Shown piece by piece: positions 1 through 5,180 of a stretch of 5,782 bases of DNA; position 1 is the stretch's first letter, and each line of letters starts with the position of its first letter. The position numbers and the translations under genes were made by a program. This DNA is from Gammaproteobacteria bacterium (GTDB lineage Bacteria > Pseudomonadota > Gammaproteobacteria > UBA11654): contig PBEI01000017.1 in the NCBI GenBank assembly GCA_002718375.1, forward strand, positions 13,655 to 19,436. The letters run 5' to 3'. Under the pieces are notes generated by a model, which was not told where the DNA came from, made no database searches, and was given only the letters and a program-made list of their open reading frames with translations.

Positions 1-36
1 CATGCAGGGTAAGCCGATTGATTTGAGCCCAAAGGA

Positions 37-1467
37 CTAGCTCATCACCCAGCCATAAATATTATTGCTGGGCTTTCCGCCCTCAGCTAGATAAGCATTC
101 TTTAGTTGGGCCATTCGGTCATTCGAGGTTTTTTGGATGGTTGATGGAACATCTATTGAATAAAGTTTAGCTGCATTAAGACCAAGTATTTTTGCTTTGT
201 CATCATCGGTAATTTCTGGATAGCCAAACTTTTCTTGCATCTCTTCTGGAATTTGGAATCTTCTGAATGCTTCAATTTGCCATTGAGGTGAGCCCCACCA
301 AATAGCATCTGTACCGAACAAGACACGATCAACTCCAAATGCATTAATTATCTGCCCAAGAAGGTGAGCACAGATTTTTGGATGAGTAATAACAGTATGA
401 CCAAAGGTAGTACCAAGCTCCATATAGACATTATTCATATGAGGATTTTCAATTCTGTCTTTGCATAAATCAGTCGTATAAGGGAGATATGCATTTTCAT
501 CCAAATAACTATCTTCTGGCGGTAGACTCATATTTTGATCTCTGAAGCCAGAGTGATACACCACAAAATTTATTTCAGGATGATCTTTTGAAGCTTTTTT
601 AATATCTCTGGGGTGAGTGAAATCTGTTTCTCCAGGCCTAGGAGGTCTGAATGGCAAGCCTTTATGGGCACAAACAATATTTTTCCCCCATGATTTAATT
701 TTTTCATAGAAAGGATAGATGAGCTCTTCATCATCCATCCACCAGCTGTATTCTTCATCAATATTGAAAACCCCAGTATAAAATTTCCAAGCATCAACAT
801 TGAGCTCAGTTGCTTGTCTTTCTGCTTCTTCCATGAAATTAGGAATATATGGTGCTATGGGACCATGGCAAACCATCCGATTTGATCCTGCCATGTTATT
901 AACAGTATTTCGTGATTCAACCATTTCATCAACATTAATGACATCAAGAACCTTTGAAGCAATGCCGCTTAAGCATGCAATTGAGACTTCGCTGTCTAGA
1001 AATACTTCTTTGACATAATTATTAAACCTCAGATCATCATTTGCTGGTTTTTTTCCTTTGAGGTCTTCATTGAATGGCCATGCCATGATTCTAAAACCAA
1101 GAGGTTCTGTTTTCCCAGTTGCGACATGGTGGGTTTGAACATCAAAGATGAACTGATTTCTAACCATCATTTCAGAGATTGCATCTATATCTGTCAGTTC
1201 ATCTGCATGGGCTTGGAAATAGTTTCCAAAGACCTGATTCATGGCTACAAATGCGAGTGCCATACCATTGGCTGTTTTTAGAAAATCTCTTCTAGATAGG
1301 CCCGCTTTCTTACCATATGTTTCTGCCATTTCATGAATGATGGCCTCAACCTTTTTCTGATCAGGGGTCTGAGGCCTTGGTAAATATTCTTCATTTGATA
1401 CTACTTGAGTTGGAATCGGAGATCTTAAATCATCCGTATCATCTTTATGAAACTTCTTAATCCACAT
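37..1467 (-). CDS. Tat-exported amidohydrolase (amidohydrolase_2-like, TIM-barrel metal-dependent hydrolase)
   Basis: This 476-residue protein looks like a metal-dependent hydrolase of the amidohydrolase superfamily that acts outside the cytoplasm. A charged 57-residue N-terminal stretch precedes a twin-arginine motif S-R-R-D-F-L-K (58-64), a hydrophobic segment and an A-H-A site (86-88) for signal peptidase. The barrel then gives the expected metal-site strands: D109-V-Q-T-H113 (normally D-x-H-x-H, so the first His is Gln), W-K228, A-H268-K-G, Y-H305-S-G and G-T-D387 near the C-terminus, followed by the usual 'I.G.NAAKLY' helix. The order H/H/D on late strands fits the amidohydrolase_2 family, which includes decarboxylases, lactonases and amidases; the reaction here cannot be chosen. 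The ATG lies 2 bp after the dioxygenase stop with no clear Shine-Dalgarno, which points to translational coupling. An alternative ATG at 1329 (Met47) would give a more ordinary signal peptide, but it too lacks a ribosome site. Family call firm, substrate unknown. Confidence 0.88.
   Translation of the reverse strand: MWIKKFHKDDTDDLRSPIPTQVVSNEEYLPRPQTPDQKKVEAIIHEMAETYGKKAGLSRRDFLKTANGMALAFVAMNQVFGNYFQAHADELTDIDAISEMMVRNQFIFDVQTHHVATGKTEPLGFRIMAWPFNEDLKGKKPANDDLRFNNYVKEVFLDSEVSIACLSGIASKVLDVINVDEMVESRNTVNNMAGSNRMVCHGPIAPYIPNFMEEAERQATELNVDAWKFYTGVFNIDEEYSWWMDDEELIYPFYEKIKSWGKNIVCAHKGLPFRPPRPGETDFTHPRDIKKASKDHPEINFVVYHSGFRDQNMSLPPEDSYLDENAYLPYTTDLCKDRIENPHMNNVYMELGTTFGHTVITHPKICAHLLGQIINAFGVDRVLFGTDAIWWGSPQWQIEAFRRFQIPEEMQEKFGYPEITDDDKAKILGLNAAKLYSIDVPSTIQKTSNDRMAQLKNAYLAEGGKPSNNIYGWVMS
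1204..1296 (-). other. Twin-arginine signal peptide core within the amidohydrolase
   Basis: These codons cover residues 58-88: S-R-R-D-F-L-K, then an uncharged segment with A/L/F/V/M residues, ending in A-H-A before D-E. This fits the Tat consensus (S/T)-R-R-x-F-L-K and an A-x-A cleavage rule. The segment is only moderately hydrophobic, as is usual for Tat signals. It implies that the hydrolase is folded, and probably loaded with its metal, before export to the periplasm. Confidence 0.82.
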
Positions 1468-1469
1468 AT

Positions 1470-2303
1470 TTAACTTGGTTTTGTTTCACCCTGAATAGCA
1501 ACTCTGTGCATCAATCGGTGAGCATCTCCGAAATCGAATATCCCTCTGTGTGCAGTACAGCGATTATCCCAGAATGCCACTGAATGATTTTCCCATTTAA
1601 ACCTACACGCCAATTCGGGTTTCTTTATGTGATCGATAAGAAAGCTTCTGAGATATTGTCCTTCACCTGCAGTGAGCTCTTTAAAATGAGAAACCATAAG
1701 TTCACTGTAAAAAAGACACTTTTTACCCGTCTGAGGGTGAGTACAAACCAATGGATGCTCTCTCGGAGGCGTTGCCTTTCTCGCCATCTCGTACCCTTTG
1801 CTTCCATATGTTTCAATGACACTAAGAAGATTTTTGTGAAAGTTATCATGCACAGCGGTTAGGTTGCCACAAAGTGCCTTCATCGAGTCAGACAATGAAT
1901 CATAGGCTTCATATAAATTAACCCAAGTAGTATCTCCACCAGTTTCTGGAACATCAATCGCATATAAAACAGCACCTTTAAGCGGTTTTTCTAGGAATGA
2001 CGCATCAATATGCCAATCAACATCTGAAACAATGCCTTTAAAAAGATCAGGATACTCTTGTACATAAACATTAGGATAATCATCCAATGTTGGCATATAT
2101 CCTGGACCTTGGAGTTCTCCAAAGTTCGTAGCAAAATCTACATGCTGCTGTGGTGTTAGAGGCTGGTTTCTAAAAAAAAGGACTTGATATTCTAACCATG
2201 CTTCTTCAAGTAACTTTTTTTCATCCTTTTTCATTGGCTCAGAAAGTTTGACGCCAGATACCTCAGCACCACATCCTCCTGACATTGGTGTTATATTGAA
2301 CAC
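1470..2303 (-). CDS. TauD/TfdA-family Fe(II)/2-oxoglutarate-dependent dioxygenase
   Basis: This 277-residue protein is the usual length of the family (TauD is about 280). Such enzymes couple oxidative decarboxylation of 2-oxoglutarate to hydroxylation of a small organic acid, often releasing sulfite, a phenol or a ketone. The iron ligands are visible: W-H98-x-D100 and the distal H252 in 'WDNRCTAH'. R263, 11 residues after H252, matches the 2-oxoglutarate-binding Arg of TauD; T125/T126 in 'GGDTTW' match its second contact, and R267 matches the sulfonate-binding Arg. By eye, the taurine-contact His70 and Asn95 of TauD have no counterpart (Asp94 replaces the Asn), so taurine is not a safe substrate call. 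The start is GTG, chosen because of a strong ribosome site AAAGGGGG 7 nt upstream; the next candidate, Met7, lacks one. It is second in the MFS-dioxygenase-amidohydrolase operon and probably cytoplasmic, with no signal peptide. Confidence 0.92.
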   Translation of the reverse strand: MFNITPMSGGCGAEVSGVKLSEPMKKDEKKLLEEAWLEYQVLFFRNQPLTPQQHVDFATNFGELQGPGYMPTLDDYPNVYVQEYPDLFKGIVSDVDWHIDASFLEKPLKGAVLYAIDVPETGGDTTWVNLYEAYDSLSDSMKALCGNLTAVHDNFHKNLLSVIETYGSKGYEMARKATPPREHPLVCTHPQTGKKCLFYSELMVSHFKELTAGEGQYLRSFLIDHIKKPELACRFKWENHSVAFWDNRCTAHRGIFDFGDAHRLMHRVAIQGETKPS

Positions 2304-2310
2304 TTTTGAT

Positions 2311-2318
2311 CCCCCTTT
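2311..2318 (-). promoter_or_regulatory. Strong Shine-Dalgarno for the dioxygenase (GTG start)
   Basis: On the minus strand the sequence AAAGGGGG ends 7 nt before the GTG at 2303-2301. It is the only convincing purine-rich ribosome site in the window and decides the GTG start of the dioxygenase. Confidence 0.75.
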
Positions 2319-2341
2319 AATATTAATACTAGGCTAGCGAC

Positions 2342-2362
2342 AATTTGTATTGTTTACAAATT
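2342..2362. repeat. 21-bp inverted repeat across the transporter stop codon
   Basis: The arms AATTTGTA (2342-2349) and TACAAATT (2355-2362) are perfect 8-bp inverted repeats around a 5-bp centre, overlapping the TAA of the MFS gene (2354-2356). The arms are A/T-rich and no U-run follows on the minus strand, so it is a poor intrinsic terminator. The size and symmetry would suit an operator for a dimeric repressor or a weak mRNA hairpin between the first two cistrons. It may also be chance in AT-rich DNA. Confidence 0.4.
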
Positions 2363-3634
2363 TGAATCACTCTTGTCGCTCTGGATTTCCAATGGTTTTA
2401 TAAAAAGAACATTAATGATTGCAAAAAATGTCACTGCTGAGACCACTCCAAAGGGTAAAAAGTAACTTCCAGAATCAACCGCAAGTTCACTCAAAAGTTT
2501 CGTGCCATAGGCTGCTCCTAGACCGTCAATCAGGGTAATGATGCCTAGAATTCTTCCAAGATAAGCTTTACCAAAGGTTTCAACAGCTACGAGTTGAATC
2601 ATACTAAAGCTACCCCCAAAACCAAGTCCGAAGAATATTGTGAAGAGGCTTAGCTGAGTCGTGTTTCTTGTGAGCGAAAGCTGATAATCTGTAAAATCAA
2701 ACAAAAGCAAAGATCCAAGAAATAAAACGATTGAGCTTAATAATAAAACAGTCCTTTTTGGAAGTTTATCGCTGAGAGCTCCAAATCCAAATTTTCCGAT
2801 AAAGCTGAACCAAAAAAGAATTGAGAAAAGAAAGACTGATTGTTGAGCTGTAAATCCAGCCTCTTGCTCAAAAAAGATTGATATTTGACTATTCAAGCCC
2901 TGAATGGAAAACCATAAGCATGCTGAACCAATTCCAAGACACCAAAGAGCCCTTGAGAGAAGGGCTTGTTTCAGAGGAACATTTTCTTTGGCTTCAGTTT
3001 CACCCAATTGGTTTGATTCGTGTCCATCAGGATTTAAGTCCATTGATTCAGGATCAGGTTTTATCACTTTATATACTGGTACTACAGCAAATAACCAAAA
3101 AAGAACAGCAAGCAGACCAAAACCCCATCGCCATCCAAAGTCGGGGTTATTGACTATTGGAGAGATCATTAATGGCATGGTTGCACCTCCCAAGCTTGAG
3201 CTCGCAACCACCATTCCAACGACTTTACCACGGTGTTTTCTAAACCATCGAGATACAATGATCACGTTTGGCCCAAGCCCAGACATGACTAGACCAACTG
3301 CCATTAGGATGTGGAGTCTGTATAGGGTGTCAATTGAACTTGCGAATGGATAGAAGCTGTAAATAAGAGCCATAATAATAATTCCAATTCTTATGACTAT
3401 TTTTACACCATATTTGTCAATTAAGATTCCTGAAATGGGTGAAAGGAATGAAGCATAAAAGAGAGTATTGGCAACAGTCAAACTCACCTCGGCTTGATTG
3501 ATTGAGAATTCTTCCATCAATCTTGGAAATAAGTTCTGCGGTACGAAAAGCGTCATCGAATTTACAAAGAAGTAAACCAAGCTGCAGCTAATAGCTACAT
3601 ACCAACCATAAAATGTTTTAGTTTTTGCAAACAT
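2354..3634 (-). CDS. MFS transporter, 12 membrane segments (monocarboxylate / oxalate:formate antiporter-like)
   Basis: This 426-residue carrier should sit in the inner membrane and move a small organic anion, most likely inward given its neighbours. It opens with 'KTFYGWYVA', the start typical of the monocarboxylate/oxalate-formate antiporter branch. MFS motif A follows TM2 (G69-x3-D73-K-x-G76) and a degenerate copy lies in the second half (G-A-L-S-D289-K). 'FGLGFGGSF' and 'GRILGIITLIDGLGAAYG' are typical late-helix signatures. A hydrophilic loop rich in D, E, N and K (about 191-222) splits two sets of six helices. I chose the ATG at 3634; the reading frame stays open to a TTG at 3646, which would add four residues. 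Neither start has a clear Shine-Dalgarno. It is first in the operon, 50 bp before the dioxygenase, and divergent from the dihydroorotase. Family firm; the substrate is inferred only from context. Confidence 0.9.
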   Translation of the reverse strand: MFAKTKTFYGWYVAISCSLVYFFVNSMTLFVPQNLFPRLMEEFSINQAEVSLTVANTLFYASFLSPISGILIDKYGVKIVIRIGIIIMALIYSFYPFASSIDTLYRLHILMAVGLVMSGLGPNVIIVSRWFRKHRGKVVGMVVASSSLGGATMPLMISPIVNNPDFGWRWGFGLLAVLFWLFAVVPVYKVIKPDPESMDLNPDGHESNQLGETEAKENVPLKQALLSRALWCLGIGSACLWFSIQGLNSQISIFFEQEAGFTAQQSVFLFSILFWFSFIGKFGFGALSDKLPKRTVLLLSSIVLFLGSLLLFDFTDYQLSLTRNTTQLSLFTIFFGLGFGGSFSMIQLVAVETFGKAYLGRILGIITLIDGLGAAYGTKLLSELAVDSGSYFLPFGVVSAVTFFAIINVLFIKPLEIQSDKSDSNL

Positions 3635-3673
3635 ACTTAAGGTCAATCATAATCAATAAATTAAATTCATTCT

Positions 3674-3680
3674 TATAATA
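3674..3680. promoter_or_regulatory. Candidate shared bidirectional -10 element (TATAAT / TATTAT)
   Basis: The plus strand reads TATAAT at 3674-3679, a perfect -10 hexamer whose end is 6 bp before the dihydroorotase ATG (3686). The minus strand of 3675-3680 reads TATTAT, one base from consensus and pointing at the MFS gene. The start point expected about 7 nt downstream would fall at or next to position 3686 on plus, giving a leaderless mRNA, and near 3668 on minus, giving a leader of about 34 nt. No good -35 box is seen on either side (plus 3651-3656 reads AATCAA). The 51-bp spacer must hold both promoters unless they lie inside the genes. Confidence 0.5.
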
Positions 3681-3685
3681 ACTTT

Positions 3686-5026
3686 ATGACTGCTCAAGCG
3701 ATACTAATTATCAATGCCACAATTGTAAATGAGGGTAATAGTTCAGAAGAAGATATCCTGATCAAGGATGGAAGGATTGCGGCAATAGGAAAAAAGATTT
3801 CAGCTTCTGAAGGCACAGAGGTTATTGATGCAGGTGGAAAGCTTCTTCTTCCTGGTCTTATCGATGATCAGGTTCATTTTAGAGAGCCAGGATTGACACA
3901 TAAAGGGGGAATTCGTTCTGAATCGATGGCTGCAGTTGCTGGAGGTGTGACTTCTTTTATGGATATGCCAAATGTCAATCCACCGACACTGACTAGAGAT
4001 CTCTTATCTCAGAAATATGAGATTGCAAAAGGTAAAGCACATGCAAACTATGCTTTCTATATGGGTTCAAGCAATCATAATATTGATGAGATTCAGTCAC
4101 TTCAGCCCGGAGAGGCTTGTGGAGTAAAGATCTTTATGGGGGCCTCAACAGGTAATCTCCTCGTCGATGACGAGAATGCTCTTGAGTCTATTTTTGCAAA
4201 GTCACCAGTGCTTATTGTTACGCATTGTGAGGATACCCCAATGATAGAAAAGAGCCTAGAAACTGCCAGGCAAAAATACAATGGGAATATCCCAATTGAA
4301 GAACATCCGAATATAAGATCCGTGGATTGTTGTTATAAATCTTCATCCAAGGCAGTGAATCTTGCCAAAAAACACAACTCAAATTTACACGTCCTTCATT
4401 TGACTACTGCAAAGGAAATGGAGCTTTTTGAGATTGGTGATCACAAAAAGAAAATCACAGCCGAAGTTTGTGTTCATCATCTATATTTTAATGACAGTGC
4501 ATATGATCAGTTAGGAAGTAAGGTAGTTTGTAATCCAGCGATAAAAACCATGGATGATCAATTAGCATTGATCAATGCCTTAAAAGAGGATCGTATTGAT
4601 ATAATCGCTACTGATCATGCTCCACATACAATTGAGGAAAAGCAAAGACCTTATCCAGACTGCCCCTCCGGAATACCGCTTGTTCAACATTCTCTTCTCG
4701 CTTTGCTTGAGATTAGCCAAAAGAATGAAATACCTATTGAAGTTATTGTTAAAAAAACAAGCCATGCTGTTGCAGATAGATACGGGATCAAAGATCGTGG
4801 ATACATCAGGGAAGGCTACTGGGCTGATCTAGTTCTGGTTGATCCAAATAGCAAGTTCAAAGTAACGAAAGACAATATTATGTATGAATGTGGCTGGAGC
4901 CCCTTTGTAGACCATTCTTTCAATTCCTCAATTGAGATGACATTGGTCAATGGAATCAAGATCTATGAAAAAGGTAAAGTGCTGACTGAACCACAGGGAA
5001 AAAGATTAGAATTCCAGCCCCAGTAA
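3686..5026 (+). CDS. pyrC: Dihydroorotase (DDQVHFREPG subtype)
   Basis: This 446-residue enzyme should interconvert N-carbamoyl-L-aspartate and L-dihydroorotate, step three of de novo pyrimidine synthesis, in the cytoplasm. The dihydroorotase signature 'DDQVHFREPGLTHKGG' gives Q62-V-H64-F-R66, where R66 is the substrate Arg and the first metal His is replaced by Gln. Other active-site residues are N96 in 'MDMPNV', the probable carboxylated K148 in 'GVKIFMG', H180 in 'THCED', H238 in 'LHVLHLTT', N283 in 'CNPAIKT' and D310 in 'ATDHAPH'. The C-terminal 'REGYWADLVLVDP' is the family's beta-sandwich return. Length fits the roughly 440-residue form known from Bacteroidetes such as Porphyromonas and from some Gammaproteobacteria, where I recall the same DDQVH sequence. 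The ATG has no Shine-Dalgarno and an in-frame stop lies 24 bp upstream (3662). No other pyrimidine gene is adjacent. A hydantoinase or allantoinase is less likely, given HFREPG and the N-P-A-I-K loop. Confidence 0.93.
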   Translation: MTAQAILIINATIVNEGNSSEEDILIKDGRIAAIGKKISASEGTEVIDAGGKLLLPGLIDDQVHFREPGLTHKGGIRSESMAAVAGGVTSFMDMPNVNPPTLTRDLLSQKYEIAKGKAHANYAFYMGSSNHNIDEIQSLQPGEACGVKIFMGASTGNLLVDDENALESIFAKSPVLIVTHCEDTPMIEKSLETARQKYNGNIPIEEHPNIRSVDCCYKSSSKAVNLAKKHNSNLHVLHLTTAKEMELFEIGDHKKKITAEVCVHHLYFNDSAYDQLGSKVVCNPAIKTMDDQLALINALKEDRIDIIATDHAPHTIEEKQRPYPDCPSGIPLVQHSLLALLEISQKNEIPIEVIVKKTSHAVADRYGIKDRGYIREGYWADLVLVDPNSKFKVTKDNIMYECGWSPFVDHSFNSSIEMTLVNGIKIYEKGKVLTEPQGKRLEFQPQ

Positions 5027-5074
5027 AATTAAATTTTGCATCCAAAAAGTATCGTTTTTTCATAGATCTAGATA

Positions 5075-5080
5075 TATAAT
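5075..5080 (+). promoter_or_regulatory. Candidate -10 box for the oxidoreductase gene
   Basis: A perfect TATAAT lies about 100 bp upstream of the ATG at 5181. The bases at the -35 distance (around 5052-5057, TCGTTT) match TTGACA poorly. It would give a leader of about 94 nt that carries both TTACGTTTA copies. In DNA this A/T-rich the hexamer can occur by chance. Confidence 0.35.
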
Positions 5081-5130
5081 CTTGTTTGTTAATCCAAGAG
5101 GGTTGTTAGAGACAATAAAAATAAAACTTT

Positions 5131-5162
5131 TTACGTTTAATTTTCGAATCATATTACGTTTA
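5131..5162 (+). repeat. Two direct copies of TTACGTTTA, 23 bp apart
   Basis: TTACGTTTA occurs at 5131-5139 and again at 5154-5162, start to start 23 bp, about two helical turns. The copies sit 18-50 bp before the oxidoreductase ATG. Same-face spacing is what paired activator or repressor sites show, but no known regulator consensus is recognised. Confidence 0.45.
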
Positions 5163-5180
5163 TAGAACGCTAACCAGGTC

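Larger units (their letters stand above)
5027..5180. other. AT-rich intergenic region between pyrC and the oxidoreductase
   Basis: This 154-bp gap has no open reading frame I would defend and no GC-rich hairpin with a T-run, so no clear terminator for the dihydroorotase. It contains a perfect 13-bp AT inverted repeat right at the stop (5025-5037), a TATAAT at 5075-5080, an 8-bp palindrome TAGATCTA at 5063-5070, and two copies of TTACGTTTA. The content suggests a separate promoter for the downstream gene rather than simple read-through. Confidence 0.5.

Noticed and set aside
1..36. Possible start of another minus-strand gene downstream of the amidohydrolase
   Set aside because: A TTG-initiated frame and an ATG at the very edge (positions 3-1) exist, but there is no ribosome site and too little sequence to judge.
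800..1018. Plus-strand open frame inside the amidohydrolase gene
   Set aside because: It is short, antisense to a firm coding region and has no recognisable motif.
1584..1862. Plus-strand open frame inside the dioxygenase gene
   Set aside because: It is antisense to the conserved TauD core; the translation looks like random basic and aromatic residues.
2904..3353. Plus-strand open frame of 149 codons inside the MFS gene
   Set aside because: It lies wholly antisense to a gene with clear transporter signatures, its translation shows no family resemblance, and it has no plausible start context.
3635..3650. Minus-strand ATG at 3650 as a leader peptide start (MIDLKYVCKN)
   Set aside because: A ten-codon frame overlapping the transporter start has no ribosome site and no attenuator-like structure or codon pattern.
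5041..5062. A-run / GTATCG / T-run after the dihydroorotase as an intrinsic terminator
   Set aside because: The pairing would be A:U only, with no G:C stem; such a hairpin is too weak to call.
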